From Sulfuricaulis sp. (GTDB lineage Bacteria; Pseudomonadota; Gammaproteobacteria; Acidiferrobacterales; Sulfurifustaceae): DNA of 34,257 nucleotides. Positions 1 through 7,639 of the stretch are shown piece after piece. Numbering within the stretch: position 1 is the stretch's first letter; every line of letters begins with the position of its first letter. Position numbers and translations under genes: made by a program. The stretch is taken from positions 1 to 34,257 of the forward strand of contig JANLIC010000044.1 of NCBI GenBank assembly GCA_024654125.1. Direction: 5' to 3'. The notes below the pieces were generated by a model that had not been told where the DNA came from, ran no database searches, and saw only the letters and a list, made by a program, of their open reading frames with translations.

Positions 1-111
1 CGCACGCACAAGCGCATCATGGACATCATCGAGCCCACGGACAAAACCGTGGATGCGCTCATGAAACTCGACCTCGCCGCCGGCGTGGACGTGGAAATCA
101 AGTTAAGTTAA
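1..111 (+). CDS. rpsJ: 30S ribosomal protein S10, C-terminal fragment
   Basis: The window opens inside this gene; only the last 36 codons and the TAA stop are present. The residues match the S10 C-terminus: [20 protein letters not shown], then a short strand ending VDVEIKLS. S10 is a 30S head protein and also partners NusB in antitermination. It is normally the first gene of the S10 operon, and rplC follows here as expected. The gap to rplC is 132 bp and is filled by a palindromic repeat. The start and promoter lie outside the window. Confidence 0.95.
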   Translation, partial: RTHKRIMDIIEPTDKTVDALMKLDLAAGVDVEIKLS

Positions 112-112
112 T

Positions 113-232
113 GGAACGCAGACAAGCGCAGATGGAAAACGCAGATAAACGCAGACGTTTTAAAAGATTCAGAACCATCTGCGTTCAACAGAAAAATATC
201 CGCGTTAATCTGCGGTCCCGGAATATTATTTA
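113..232. repeat. ACGCAGAT/ATCTGCGT palindromic repeat, copy 1
   Basis: The rpsJ-rplC spacer carries several ACGCAGAT-type words in its first half and their complements (ATCTGCGTT, ATCCGCGTTAATCTGCGG) in its second half, so the RNA could fold into a long imperfect hairpin. The right end reads GGAATATTATTT. The same architecture and right end recur in the rplC-rplD and rplW-rplB spacers. I treat it as a dispersed extragenic palindromic element; no coding sequence is seen. Confidence 0.75.
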
Positions 233-243
233 GGTTTTTTAAA

Positions 244-912
244 ATGGCACTCGGACTTGTAGGCAGAAAAATCGGCATGACCCGTCTGTTCTCGGAGAAC
301 GGCGAGGGCACGCCCGTGACCGTGCTGGAAGTGACCGCCAATCGCGTCACCCAGGTGAAGGACGAGGCGAACGACGGTTATCGCGCGGTGCAGGTGACAA
401 TCGGCAAGCGTCGCGCCGATCGCCTGACCAAGGCGCAGGCGGGCAAGTACGCCAAGGCCGGTGTCGAGCCAGGCCGCGGGCTGTGGGAATTCCGCCTGGC
501 CGCCAATGAGGGCGCCGATCTCAAGGCCGGTGCTGAGATCAAACTGGATCTCTTCCAGGTGGGCCAGCATGTGGATGTGCAGGGCACTTCAATCGGCAAA
601 GGCTTTGCGGGCGTGATGAAGCGTCATCACTTTGCCGGCGGGCGCGCTAGCCACGGTAACTCGTTGAGCCATCGAGCCCCGGGTTCTATCGGCCAGCGCC
701 AGACGCCGGGCCGCGTGTTTCCGGGAAAAAAGATGGCCGGCCATCTGGGCGACGCGACGGCCACCTGTCTAAATCTCGAAGTCATGCAGGTCGATGCCGA
801 GCGTAACCTGCTCATGGTCAAAGGCGCGGTTCCGGGGCCCAAGAGTCAGGACGTGGTGATCCGCCCGAGCGTGAAAGCCAAGAATTCGAATGAAGTAAAG
901 GGTAAGAAATAA
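244..912 (+). CDS. rplC: 50S ribosomal protein L3
   Basis: L3 is an early-assembling 50S protein whose extended loop reaches toward the peptidyl transferase centre. The 222-residue product begins [20 protein letters not shown], the usual L3 start. Near residues 135-165 it has the conserved loop with [20 protein letters not shown], which holds the glutamine region methylated by PrmB in E. coli L3. Length is close to the family norm (about 210). Ribosome-binding sequence is weak (TAGG about 10 bp upstream), because a repeat occupies most of the spacer. It is the second gene of the S10 operon, followed by rplD. Confidence 0.98.
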   Translation: MALGLVGRKIGMTRLFSENGEGTPVTVLEVTANRVTQVKDEANDGYRAVQVTIGKRRADRLTKAQAGKYAKAGVEPGRGLWEFRLAANEGADLKAGAEIKLDLFQVGQHVDVQGTSIGKGFAGVMKRHHFAGGRASHGNSLSHRAPGSIGQRQTPGRVFPGKKMAGHLGDATATCLNLEVMQVDAERNLLMVKGAVPGPKSQDVVIRPSVKAKNSNEVKGKK

Positions 913-993
913 GGAACCGCAGATGGACGCAGATTTTAAAAAGCCGTTATCCGCGTTAATCCGCGTTCATCTGCGGTTTCAGAAATATTATTG
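913..993. repeat. ACGCAGAT/ATCTGCGT palindromic repeat, copy 2 (short form)
   Basis: The rplC-rplD spacer is almost entirely an inverted repeat. GGAACCGCAGATGGACGCAG on the left is complementary, with mismatches, to CCGCGTTCATCTGCGGTTTC on the right. The right end reads AGAAATATTATTG, like the ends of copies 1 and 3. It begins directly after the rplC stop and ends about 8 bp before the rplD start, so it must be transcribed in the S10 mRNA. Confidence 0.8.
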
Positions 994-1001
994 AGCGAAT
1001 T

Positions 1002-1619
1002 ATGAAAGTTACAGTTATGAACAATGCGGGATCGGCGTCGGAACTTCAGGTGTCCGATGCGGTGTTTGCCGTGGTCTTCAACGAACCGCTGGTGCATCAG
1101 GTGGTGGTGGCGTATCAGGCGACCGGCCGGCAGGGCACGCGCAAACAGAAAACCCGTTCCGAAGTGCGCGGTGGCGGCAGAAAACCGTGGCGCCAGAAGG
1201 GCACCGGCCAGGCGCGCGCGGGCACCATTCGCAGCCCGCTGTGGCGCGGGGGCGGCAAGATTTTCCCGGCTTCGCCGGACGAGAATTTCACGCAGAAAGT
1301 CAATCGCAAGATGTACCGCGGTGCTTTGCGCGCCATCCTGTCCGAATTGTTGCGCCAAGGGCGATTGGTGACGGTCGCCGAGTTCAAGTTGGATAAGCCC
1401 AAGACTAAGGCACTGGTGGAGAAGCTCAAGAAACTCGAGACGCCGGATGTGTTGATTGTGACCGACGCGCCGGACATCAATTTGTCGCTGGCGGCCGGCA
1501 ACCTGCCGGATGTGGACGTGCGCCTGGTCAGCGCCGCGGATCCGGTGAGCCTGATTCGTCATGCGAAAGTCATACTGACGCAAGGTGCAGTCAAGAAGTT
1601 CGAGGAGATGCTGGCATGA
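1002..1619 (+). CDS. rplD: 50S ribosomal protein L4
   Basis: L4 is a 50S assembly protein that lines the exit tunnel; in E. coli it also represses its own S10 operon by acting on the leader. The 205-residue product starts [20 protein letters not shown], aligning with the start of E. coli L4. The conserved internal loop around residues 40-90 contains [20 protein letters not shown], the tunnel extension. The last codons overlap the rplW start by 4 bp (ATGA), typical of coupled translation. An alternative in-frame ATG five codons later is less likely because it removes the first strand. Confidence 0.98.
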   Translation: MKVTVMNNAGSASELQVSDAVFAVVFNEPLVHQVVVAYQATGRQGTRKQKTRSEVRGGGRKPWRQKGTGQARAGTIRSPLWRGGGKIFPASPDENFTQKVNRKMYRGALRAILSELLRQGRLVTVAEFKLDKPKTKALVEKLKKLETPDVLIVTDAPDINLSLAAGNLPDVDVRLVSAADPVSLIRHAKVILTQGAVKKFEEMLA

Positions 1620-1984
1620 GCGCGGCTACGACGAAGAAGTCTGGTGTTCTCAGCGCCTCCACGGAGGGAACGGCGGGGAAGGCGGTTGTCAGCGAGGAGA
1701 AACTGATTCAGGTGATTCTCTCACCGCATATCTCCGAGAAGAGCACACGCCTGGCCGACAAGGATCGGCAAATAGTCTTTGAGGTGCGACGTGACGCCAC
1801 CAAGCCGGTGATCAAACTGGCGGTGGAGAAAATGTTCAACGTCCAGGTCGAGTCGGTGACGCTGATGAATGTGAAGGGCAAACGCAAACAGACGGGGCGC
1901 ATGCCGGGCCGCCGTCAAGACTGGAAGAAGGCCTACGTGCGCCTCAAGCCGGGCCAGGACATCAATTTCGTCGGACAGCAATAA
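1616..1984 (+). CDS. rplW: 50S ribosomal protein L23 with extended N-terminus
   Basis: L23 surrounds the exit tunnel and docks trigger factor, SRP and SecYEG. The core is clear from about residue 26: [20 protein letters not shown], then [20 protein letters not shown] near the C-terminus. The 122-residue product is about 22 residues longer than E. coli L23. The extra part is an N-terminal Ser/Thr/Ala/Gly-rich segment. No ATG, GTG or TTG codon occurs in frame between the first ATG and the core, and that ATG overlaps the rplD stop by 4 bp. The extension therefore looks genuine rather than a start error. Confidence 0.96.
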   Translation: MSAATTKKSGVLSASTEGTAGKAVVSEEKLIQVILSPHISEKSTRLADKDRQIVFEVRRDATKPVIKLAVEKMFNVQVESVTLMNVKGKRKQTGRMPGRRQDWKKAYVRLKPGQDINFVGQQ

Positions 1985-2102
1985 AGAAACGATGAAAACG
2001 CAAATAAACGCAGATTACAAACTAGATGGACGCCGTTTAGGTTTATCTGTGTTCATCATGGAATAAACCCGCGTTCGTCTGCGGTTACAGGAATATTTAA
2101 GA
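1985..2102. repeat. ACGCAGAT/ATCTGCGT palindromic repeat, copy 3
   Basis: This third copy fills the rplW-rplB spacer. ACGCAAATAAACGCAGATTA on the left is complementary in part to CCGCGTTCGTCTGCGGTTAC on the right. The right end reads AGGAATATTTAA, matching the GGAATATTATT ends of the other two copies. The rplB start lies about 10 bp beyond it. Confidence 0.75.
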
Positions 2103-2111
2103 GAATAGAAA

Positions 2112-2948
2112 ATGGCACTGGTCAAAATGAAACCGACGTCCGCGGGTTCGCGCGCCATGGTGCGGGTCAAGAACCCCGAGCTGCACAAGGGCGCGCCGTA
2201 TGCGCCGCTGCTTGAGAAGCAGCGGCGTGGCAGTGGACGAAACAATCACGGCCGCGTCACCACGCGTCACCAGGGCGGCGGTCACAAACAACACTACCGA
2301 CTCATCGATTTCAAGCGCGACAAGGACGGTATTTCGGGGCGCATCGAGCGCCTGGAGTACGATCCGAATCGCAGCGCCAATATTGCCCTGGTGCTGTATG
2401 CCGACGGTGAGCGCCGCTACATCATCGCCCCCAAGGGGGTGGAGGCCGGAGCGGAAATCCTGTCTGGCGCAGACGCTTCCATCAAACCGGGCAATTGCCT
2501 TCCGTTGCGCAATGTCCCGGTCGGCAGCACCGTGCATTGCGTCGAGCTTAAGCAGCGCGGCGGTGCCCAACTCGCCCGCGCCGCCGGTTCCGGCATTCAG
2601 CTGGTCGCGCGCGAGGGTGATTACGCCCAGTTGCGACTGCGTTCGGGCGAAGTGCGCAAGGTGCACGTGGACTGCCGCGCCGTCATCGGCGAGGTCGGCA
2701 ACGCCGAACACAGTCTGCGCAAGCTCGGCAAGGCGGGCGCGTCGCGCTGGCGCGGCATCCGTCCGACGGTGCGCGGCACCGCCATGAATCCGGTGGATCA
2801 TCCGCACGGTGGTGGCGAGGGCCGCACCAAGGGCGGGCGTCATCCGGTCAGCCCGTGGGGCACGCCGACCAAGGGCTACAAGACGCGCGCGAACAAGCGC
2901 ACCAATTCCATGATCATTCACCGGCGCAAGCAAAAGAAGGGGTTTTGA
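2112..2948 (+). CDS. rplB: 50S ribosomal protein L2
   Basis: L2 is essential for subunit association and for the peptidyl transferase region of 23S rRNA. The 278-residue product has the two-domain RNA-binding core (roughly residues 60-200, beginning [20 protein letters not shown]). The C-terminal loop holds the nearly invariant [13 protein letters not shown] motif, whose histidine is required for activity. Length matches the family (about 273). The start [19 protein letters not shown] is canonical. It is followed 3 bp later by rpsS, so the two are probably coupled. Confidence 0.98.
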   Translation: MALVKMKPTSAGSRAMVRVKNPELHKGAPYAPLLEKQRRGSGRNNHGRVTTRHQGGGHKQHYRLIDFKRDKDGISGRIERLEYDPNRSANIALVLYADGERRYIIAPKGVEAGAEILSGADASIKPGNCLPLRNVPVGSTVHCVELKQRGGAQLARAAGSGIQLVAREGDYAQLRLRSGEVRKVHVDCRAVIGEVGNAEHSLRKLGKAGASRWRGIRPTVRGTAMNPVDHPHGGGEGRTKGGRHPVSPWGTPTKGYKTRANKRTNSMIIHRRKQKKGF

Positions 2949-2951
2949 TCC

Positions 2952-3239
2952 GTGCCACGTTCAGTTAGAAAAGGACCGTATATTGATGCGCACCTTGCCA
3001 CCAAGGTGGACAAGGCACGCATGGAAAGCAGCAAGAAGCCGATCAAGACCTGGTCGCGTCGCTCGACCATCACGCCGGATTTCGTCGGCCTCACGATCGC
3101 GGTGCACAACGGACGGCAGCATGTGCCGCTACTGATCACCGAGAACATGGTCGGTCACAAGCTCGGCGAGTTCGCGGCTACCCGTACTTTCAAGGCGCAC
3201 TCGGGCAATCGCAAAGTGACGACGGAAGAGACGACTTAA
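2952..3239 (+). CDS. rpsS: 30S ribosomal protein S19
   Basis: S19 sits in the 30S head with S13 and contacts the A-site tRNA. The 95-residue product begins [18 protein letters not shown] after a GTG start, and contains the conserved [20 protein letters not shown] and [20 protein letters not shown] segments. The GTG start is supported by alignment of the N-terminus with S19; no in-frame ATG precedes it. It lies 3 bp after rplB and 3 bp before rplV in the compact part of the S10 operon. Confidence 0.97.
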   Translation: MPRSVRKGPYIDAHLATKVDKARMESSKKPIKTWSRRSTITPDFVGLTIAVHNGRQHVPLLITENMVGHKLGEFAATRTFKAHSGNRKVTTEETT

Positions 3240-3242
3240 TCC

Positions 3243-3614
3243 ATGCAAGCGACAGCGATTCTCAAATACGTCCGGGTGTCCGCGCAGAAGGGTCGCCTGG
3301 TGGCTGACCAGATCCGCGGCCTGCCGGTCGCACGCGCCCTGGAAGTGCTTCAGTTCAGCCCCAAGAAGGCGGCGGGACACGTGCGCAAGGTGCTCGAATC
3401 CGCCATCGCCAACGCTGAACACAACGAGGGCGCGGATGTCGATGAGCTCAAGGTGGCGACCATTCAGGTGGACGGCGGGCCGACGATGCGGCGCTTTCAT
3501 TCGCGCGCCAAAGGGCGCGGCGTGCGCATTCTTAAGCGCACCAGCCACATCACCGTGGTCGTGAGCGACGAGAAGAAAAAACCGTCGCGGGCGGCGAAGA
3601 AGGAGAAAAGCTGA
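3243..3614 (+). CDS. rplV: 50S ribosomal protein L22
   Basis: L22 lines the exit tunnel with L4; its long beta-hairpin forms part of the constriction and is a site of macrolide resistance mutations in other species. The core starts [20 protein letters not shown], and the hairpin region lies near residues 80-105 ([20 protein letters not shown]). The product is 123 residues, about a dozen longer than E. coli L22, because of a Lys/Arg-rich tail ending AAKKEKS. The stop overlaps the rpsC start by one base (TGATG), indicating coupling. Confidence 0.98.
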   Translation: MQATAILKYVRVSAQKGRLVADQIRGLPVARALEVLQFSPKKAAGHVRKVLESAIANAEHNEGADVDELKVATIQVDGGPTMRRFHSRAKGRGVRILKRTSHITVVVSDEKKKPSRAAKKEKS

Positions 3615-4300
3615 TGGGCCAGAAAGTCAATCCGATCGGATTCCGCATGGGGATCAGCCGTGACTGGACCGCCAAGTGGTATGCCGGCACCAAGACCTAC
3701 ACCCAGAACCTGCTCTCGGATATCGCGCTGCGCGACTACCTCAAGCAGAGGCTCAAGAACGCCGCGGTCAGCACGATCGTAATCGAGCGCCCGGCGCAGA
3801 GCATCAATATCACGGTGCACACGGCGCGCCCCGGGATCGTTATCGGCAAGAAAGGCGAGGATATCGAGAAACTGCGCCAGGAACTGACCAAGCTGGCCGG
3901 CCGTCCGGTGCAACTGGCGGTGGAAGAGGTGCGTCAGCCGGAACTGGACGCACAACTGGTGGCCGAGAACGTTGCCCAGCAACTCGAGAAACGCATCATG
4001 TTCCGCCGCGCCATGAAGCGCACGGTGACCAACGCCATGCGCCTGCGCGCGCTGGGTATCAAAATCATGGTCGCCGGGCGTCTGAACGGCGCCGAGATCG
4101 CGCGTACCGAGTGGTACCGCGAGGGACGCGTACCGCTGCACACGCTGCGCGCCGACATTGATTACGGTTTTGCCGAGGCCCATACGACCTACGGCAAGAT
4201 CGGCGTGAAGGTCTGGATATTCAAAGGCGAGGTGTTCGACCAGGACGCGCCCAAGACGGAAGATGCCGAGGCCCAGAAGAAAGGGGCAAAGGCCGGGTAA
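3614..4300 (+). CDS. rpsC: 30S ribosomal protein S3
   Basis: S3 forms part of the mRNA entry tunnel and helicase activity of the 30S subunit. The 228-residue product starts [21 protein letters not shown] type II KH domain lies near residues 40-110, with the [14 protein letters not shown] loop, followed by the C-terminal domain with [20 protein letters not shown]. The acidic/lysine-rich tail ([15 protein letters not shown]) is common in S3 proteins. The following 103-bp gap to rplP carries a REP-like hairpin, unlike the tight spacing upstream. Confidence 0.98.
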   Translation: MGQKVNPIGFRMGISRDWTAKWYAGTKTYTQNLLSDIALRDYLKQRLKNAAVSTIVIERPAQSINITVHTARPGIVIGKKGEDIEKLRQELTKLAGRPVQLAVEEVRQPELDAQLVAENVAQQLEKRIMFRRAMKRTVTNAMRLRALGIKIMVAGRLNGAEIARTEWYREGRVPLHTLRADIDYGFAEAHTTYGKIGVKVWIFKGEVFDQDAPKTEDAEAQKKGAKAG

Positions 4301-4345
4301 ACGAAACGTGCGCGTTGCGCACAACGGCACCGATATTACAGAACT

Positions 4346-4386
4346 CCCCTCTCCCGCAAGCGGGAGAGGGGGAGTAGGTGAAAATC
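4346..4386. repeat. CCCTCTCCC REP-like hairpin between rpsC and rplP
   Basis: A perfect stem, CCCCTCTCCCG / CGGGAGAGGGG with loop CAAG, lies at 4346-4371, followed by GAGTAGGTGAAAATC. The same stem family and the GGGAGTAGG tail recur upstream of rplE and ruvB; related stems lie before rplX and ruvC and between aspS and nudB. It is expected to be transcribed as a stable hairpin inside the S10 mRNA. It lacks a T tract, so it is not a normal intrinsic terminator. Confidence 0.85.
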
Positions 4387-4403
4387 TTTTATAAGGTTGG
4401 AAC

Positions 4404-4814
4404 ATGCTGCAACCGAAACGGACGAAATATCGCAAGCAAATGAAGGGCCGCAACCGCGGGCTGGCCCAGCGCGGTAACAAGGTGAGCTTCGGCGAGTATG
4501 GCCTGAAGGCCACGACTCGCGGACGCCTGACCTCGCGCCAGATCGAGGCGGCGCGCCGCGCGCTCACCCACTTCATCAAGCGTGGCGGGCGCGTGTGGAT
4601 CCGGGTATTTCCGGACAAGCCCGTGTCCAAGAAGCCATTGGAAGTCCGCATGGGCAGTGGCAAGGGCAATGTCGAATACTGGGTGGCGCAGATCCAGCCA
4701 GGTGCCGTGCTTTATGAAATGGAAGGCATCAACGAGCAGGAGGCGCGCGCGGCATTCAAGCTGGCCGCCGCCAAGCTCCCGGTCAGAACCGCATTCATGA
4801 CCAGATCACTGTAG
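4404..4814 (+). CDS. rplP: 50S ribosomal protein L16
   Basis: L16 is a late-assembling 50S protein at the A-tRNA elbow. The 136-residue product has exactly the E. coli length. It begins [20 protein letters not shown] and contains [19 protein letters not shown], which includes the arginine equivalent to the hydroxylated Arg81 of E. coli L16. The ribosome-binding sequence AAGG is supplied by TTATAAGGTTGGAAC just upstream, almost identical to the sequence before rplX. The product ends MTRSL, and rpmC starts 11 bp later. Confidence 0.98.
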   Translation: MLQPKRTKYRKQMKGRNRGLAQRGNKVSFGEYGLKATTRGRLTSRQIEAARRALTHFIKRGGRVWIRVFPDKPVSKKPLEVRMGSGKGNVEYWVAQIQPGAVLYEMEGINEQEARAAFKLAAAKLPVRTAFMTRSL

Positions 4815-4825
4815 GCAGGACGACG

Positions 4826-5014
4826 ATGAAAGTGAATGATTTCCGGGAAATGGACGCCACTGCTCGACAGAAGGAAATGAACGACATGCTGCGCGAGCAA
4901 TTCAACCTGCGCATGCAGAACGCGTCCGGGCAGCTGTCCAACACGGCGAACCTCGCCAAGGTGCGGCGCAATATAGCGCGCCTGCGCACGGTCATGAACG
5001 AGAAGTCAGGATAA
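4826..5014 (+). CDS. rpmC: 50S ribosomal protein L29
   Basis: L29 is a small two-helix protein near the tunnel exit, beside L23 at the trigger-factor site. The 62-residue product has the L29 pattern: [20 protein letters not shown] in helix 1, [20 protein letters not shown] across the turn, and a basic second helix. Length is normal. The start is preceded by AGGACGACG. rpsQ starts 4 bp after its stop. The order rplP-rpmC-rpsQ is the universal S10-operon end. Confidence 0.97.
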   Translation: MKVNDFREMDATARQKEMNDMLREQFNLRMQNASGQLSNTANLAKVRRNIARLRTVMNEKSG

Positions 5015-5018
5015 AGGC

Positions 5019-5285
5019 ATGGGTGAACAGACGAAAACCGCGCGCTCGGCTACCGGCCGCGTGATCAGCAACAAGATGAACAAGACCGTCACCGTGCAGG
5101 TGGATCGCCGCATCCGCCATCCGCTGTACGGGAAGATCATCACGCGTCATTCCAAGCTGCATGCGCACGATGAAGGCAACGAGTGCAAACCGGGCGACTT
5201 GGTCATGATCGAGGAATGCCGTCCGCTTTCGAAAACCAAGGCCTGGCGTCTGGTGAAGGTGCTGGAGCGGGCCCGGGAAGTCTGA
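5019..5285 (+). CDS. rpsQ: 30S ribosomal protein S17
   Basis: S17 is a primary 16S-binding protein with an OB fold, needed early in 30S assembly. The 88-residue product contains [20 protein letters not shown] near residues 13-32 and [20 protein letters not shown] at the C-terminus, both typical of S17. It is the last gene of the S10 operon. The next 87 bp contain a strong promoter for the spc operon, so transcription is partly renewed here. Confidence 0.97.
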   Translation: MGEQTKTARSATGRVISNKMNKTVTVQVDRRIRHPLYGKIITRHSKLHAHDEGNECKPGDLVMIEECRPLSKTKAWRLVKVLERAREV

Positions 5286-5299
5286 AAAAGGGCCTGTTT

Positions 5300-5328
5300 T
5301 TGGCTGAATTCGAGGCAAATGTTATAAT
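5300..5328 (+). promoter_or_regulatory. Sigma70 promoter for the spc operon
   Basis: A TTGGCT -35 box at 5300-5305 and a perfect TATAAT -10 box at 5323-5328 are separated by 17 bp. The position, between rpsQ and rplN, matches the spc promoter of E. coli. A start near 5335 would give a leader of about 38 nt. The short hairpin CCCGTTTC / GAACCGGG (one G-U pair) lies at 5331-5350, and the ribosome-binding sequence GGAGACAGGAT precedes rplN. Confidence 0.82.
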
Positions 5329-5372
5329 CGCCCGTTTCTCTGGAACCGGGCGCGCCGTGTGGAGACAGGATA

Positions 5373-5741
5373 ATGATTCAGATGCAGAGCCTGCTGATGG
5401 TAGCCGATAACAGTGGGGCTAAAACGGTGCAGTGCATCAAGGTGCTCGGGGGTTCCAAGCGCCGCTATGCCGGGATTGGTGACGTGATCAAGGTCAGCGT
5501 GAAGGAAGCGATTCCGCGCGGCAAGGTCAAGAAAGGCGACGTCTACGACGCCGTCATCGTGCGCACCCGCAAGGGCGTGCGGCGCACGGACGGTTCGGTC
5601 ATTCGCTTCGACACCAACGCCGCGGTGTTGCTGGATAACAAACGCGAGCTGATCGGTACCCGTATCTTCGGTCCCGTGACGCGCGAATTGCGCAGCGAGC
5701 AGTTCATGAAGATCATCTCGCTGGCGCCCGAGGTTTTGTAG
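5373..5741 (+). CDS. rplN: 50S ribosomal protein L14
   Basis: L14 is a conserved 50S interface protein that forms bridge B8 and binds the RsfS silencing factor. The 122-residue product starts [20 protein letters not shown] and contains [20 protein letters not shown] and [19 protein letters not shown], all signature L14 segments. Length is standard. It is the first gene of the spc operon behind a strong promoter. A REP-like repeat separates it from rplX (80-bp gap), where E. coli has a very short spacer. Confidence 0.98.
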   Translation: MIQMQSLLMVADNSGAKTVQCIKVLGGSKRRYAGIGDVIKVSVKEAIPRGKVKKGDVYDAVIVRTRKGVRRTDGSVIRFDTNAAVLLDNKRELIGTRIFGPVTRELRSEQFMKIISLAPEVL

Positions 5742-5790
5742 TCGCGCGCAGCGCGCTCGGCTTGCTCCCTTCTCCCTCAGGGAGAAGGGA
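5742..5790. repeat. CCCTTCTCCC REP-like element between rplN and rplX
   Basis: A stem CCCTTCTCCC / GGGAGAAGGG with loop TCA lies at 5767-5789. It is preceded by CGCGCGCAGCGCGCTCGGCT, the reverse complement of the GC-rich arm that flanks the copies before rplE and ruvB. The sequence therefore belongs to the same family, in the opposite or rearranged orientation. It lies wholly within the spc transcript and has no T tract. Confidence 0.8.
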
Positions 5791-5821
5791 AGTTGGTACA
5801 AGTCTATTATAAGGTTGGGAC

Positions 5822-6142
5822 ATGAATAAGATTCGCAAGGGCGACAAGGTGGTGGTGCTCGCGGGCCGCGACAAGGGCAAGCAGGGCACGGTGCTGCGCG
5901 TGCTCGAAGACAGCCGCGTGCTGGTCGAGAACGTGAACATGATCAAGCGCCACACCAAGCCGAATCCCAACAAGGGAGTGACCGGCGGCATCATCGAGCG
6001 GGAAGCGTCGATTCATGTCTCCAACGTCGCGCTGGTCAACCCGGGCACGGGCAAGGGCGAGCGTGTGGGCATGCGCCTGATGCAGGATGGCAGCAAGGTC
6101 AGGTTTTTCAGGAAAAGCGGCGAAATCGCCGATGTGAAATGA
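5822..6142 (+). CDS. rplX: 50S ribosomal protein L24
   Basis: L24 is an assembly initiator that binds the 5' end of 23S rRNA. The 106-residue product begins [20 protein letters not shown], a KOW motif (residues about 5-32), and continues with [20 protein letters not shown] and a basic C-terminus. Length matches the family. The ribosome-binding sequence is the AAGG in TATTATAAGGTTGGGAC, nearly the same as that before rplP. The next spacer to rplE is 224 bp and contains a full-length repeat element. Confidence 0.97.
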   Translation: MNKIRKGDKVVVLAGRDKGKQGTVLRVLEDSRVLVENVNMIKRHTKPNPNKGVTGGIIEREASIHVSNVALVNPGTGKGERVGMRLMQDGSKVRFFRKSGEIADVK

Positions 6143-6186
6143 TTTTTTAAGGAAGCTTCGCCCGATCCAAAATGAAGATTCTTTCC

Positions 6187-6335
6187 GACTTCCCCTCTCC
6201 CTCAGGGAGAGGGCAAAGAGTGAGGGGGATCAAACACCCCTCATCCCCATCCCTTCTCCCTGAGGGAGAAGGGAGCGAGCCGAGCGCGCTCCGCGCGAGT
6301 TCGTTTGCTCGGGGAGTAGGTGAAATCTTCCAGAT
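6187..6335. repeat. Full-length REP-like element between rplX and rplE
   Basis: Three stems follow each other: CCCTCTCCC/GGGAGAGGG at 6193-6213, TGAGGGG/CCCCTCA around 6221-6243, and CCCTTCTCCC/GGGAGAAGGG at 6251-6273. A GC-rich arm (GCGAGCCGAGCGCGCTCCGC) and the tail GGGGAGTAGGTGAAATC come next. The arrangement is almost the same as at 33,924-34,075 before ruvB. It displaces the region where E. coli carries the S8 translational operator of the spc operon. Confidence 0.85.
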
Positions 6336-6366
6336 ATAAACGGCTAACAGTGATTTAATTTTTTAT

Positions 6367-6906
6367 ATGGCAAGACTTCAGGAACATTACCGGAAAAGCG
6401 TGAAGCCCGCGCTTCAGGCCAAGTTCGGCTACCAGAACGCGATGCAGGTCCCGCGGATCACCAAGATCACCCTCAACATGGGGGTGGGTGAGGCCATGGC
6501 TGACAAGAAAGTGATCGATCACGCCGCCAGTGATATGGCGCTGATCAGCGGCCAGAAGCCGCAAATCACACACGCACGCAAATCGATCGCCAATTTCAAG
6601 GTGCGCGAGAACTGGCCGGTGGGCTGCAAGGTTACGCTGCGCGGCGCGCGCATGTACGAGTTCCTGGATCGCCTCATCAGTGTCGCGATCCCGCGTATCC
6701 GCGATTTTCGCGGGCTGCCGTCGCGTTCGTTCGACGGGCGTGGCAACTATTCGCTCGGCATCAAGGAGCAGATTATTTTCCCCGAGATTGATTTTGACAA
6801 AGTCGATGCCATCCGCGGAATGGACATCACCATCGCCACCAGCGCCAAGACCGATGCGGAAGCGCGGGAACTGCTGGTGGCATTCAATTTTCCGCTACGC
6901 AGCTGA
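6367..6906 (+). CDS. rplE: 50S ribosomal protein L5
   Basis: L5 binds 5S rRNA and contacts P-site tRNA and S13. The 179-residue product has the E. coli length and starts [20 protein letters not shown]. Conserved segments include [20 protein letters not shown], the [13 protein letters not shown]-like stretch (here [19 protein letters not shown]), and [20 protein letters not shown]. No purine-rich ribosome-binding site is visible: the 25 bp before the ATG are AT-rich (GTGATTTAATTTTTTAT). It starts 224 bp after rplX, an unusually large gap. Confidence 0.98.
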   Translation: MARLQEHYRKSVKPALQAKFGYQNAMQVPRITKITLNMGVGEAMADKKVIDHAASDMALISGQKPQITHARKSIANFKVRENWPVGCKVTLRGARMYEFLDRLISVAIPRIRDFRGLPSRSFDGRGNYSLGIKEQIIFPEIDFDKVDAIRGMDITIATSAKTDAEARELLVAFNFPLRS

Positions 6907-6915
6907 GGGTTTTCA

Positions 6916-7221
6916 ATGGCCAAGCAAAGCATGATCAACCGTGACCAGCGCCGCACCGCGCTGGTTGCCAAGTACGCCATCCGGCGCGCCGAATTGCGCG
7001 CCAAGGTCAAGAACGTGAAGCTGTCCGAGGAGGAACGCCACGCCGCTATGCTGGCCATGCAGAAATTGCCGCGCGATTCGAGTTATACCCGCCGGCGTAA
7101 CCGCTGTAGCCTGACCGGACGCCCACGCGGTTATTACCGCAAGTTCGGGCTATCACGCAGCAAACTGCGCGAGGTCATGATGCGCGGCGAAGCGCCTGGC
7201 GTAGTCAAGGCGAGCTGGTAA
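6916..7221 (+). CDS. rpsN: 30S ribosomal protein S14 (zinc-independent long form)
   Basis: S14 is a late-assembling head protein. The 101-residue product is the long form: [20 protein letters not shown] at the start, and [20 protein letters not shown] near residues 60-80. Only one cysteine remains in the region where the short form has two CxxC pairs, so zinc binding is not expected. Its C-terminal KASW is canonical. rplE precedes it by 9 bp and rpsH follows after 14 bp with an AGGAG site. Confidence 0.97.
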   Translation: MAKQSMINRDQRRTALVAKYAIRRAELRAKVKNVKLSEEERHAAMLAMQKLPRDSSYTRRRNRCSLTGRPRGYYRKFGLSRSKLREVMMRGEAPGVVKASW

Positions 7222-7235
7222 GGAGAATTGAATTT

Positions 7236-7628
7236 ATGATGACCGATCCGATCGCCGATATGCTGACCCGCATCCGCAACGGCCAGATGGCCGAAAAGGT
7301 GAGCGTGCGTATTCCCGCTTCGCGGCTCAAGTTGGCGGTGGCCAAGGTCTTGCAGGACGAGGGTTATATCGAGACTTGTCGCGAGGTGACCGAGGACGAC
7401 CGGCCGTTAATTGAGATCGCCCTGAAGTACTACGACGGGCGGCCGGTGATCGAGCGCCTGGAGCGCGCGAGCAAGCCCGGACTGCGCCGTTACGAGGGCA
7501 AGAACTCGCTGCCGCGCGTAGACGGTGGCACGGGTGTGGCGATTATCTCGACATCCCAAGGCATCATGTCCGACCGCGCCGCTCGCAAGGCCGGTTTGGG
7601 CGGTGAAATTTTGTGCATCGTTTCATGA
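7236..7628 (+). CDS. rpsH: 30S ribosomal protein S8
   Basis: S8 binds helix 21 of 16S rRNA; in E. coli it also represses the spc operon by binding near the rplE start. The 130-residue product starts [20 protein letters not shown] and ends with [20 protein letters not shown] and [11 protein letters not shown], the C-terminal RNA-binding half. The first of two adjacent ATG codons is chosen because an AGGAG lies at 7221-7225, about 10 bp upstream. The second ATG would cost one residue and is equally possible. rplF follows 11 bp later. Confidence 0.97.
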   Translation: MMTDPIADMLTRIRNGQMAEKVSVRIPASRLKLAVAKVLQDEGYIETCREVTEDDRPLIEIALKYYDGRPVIERLERASKPGLRRYEGKNSLPRVDGGTGVAIISTSQGIMSDRAARKAGLGGEILCIVS

Positions 7629-7639
7629 GAGTATGAACC

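Noticed and set aside
936-1583. Long minus-strand open frame across rplD
   Set aside because: It is the antisense shadow of a clear L4 gene in GC-rich DNA, with no family resemblance and no start signals.
113-2102. CRISPR-like array formed by the ACGCAGAT repeats
   Set aside because: Copies are separated by whole ribosomal genes, are palindromic and vary in length, so there is no repeat-spacer pattern.
6187-6335. Intrinsic terminator between rplX and rplE
   Set aside because: The stems are strong but no T tract follows, and termination would cut off most of the spc operon. A REP-like element explains them better.
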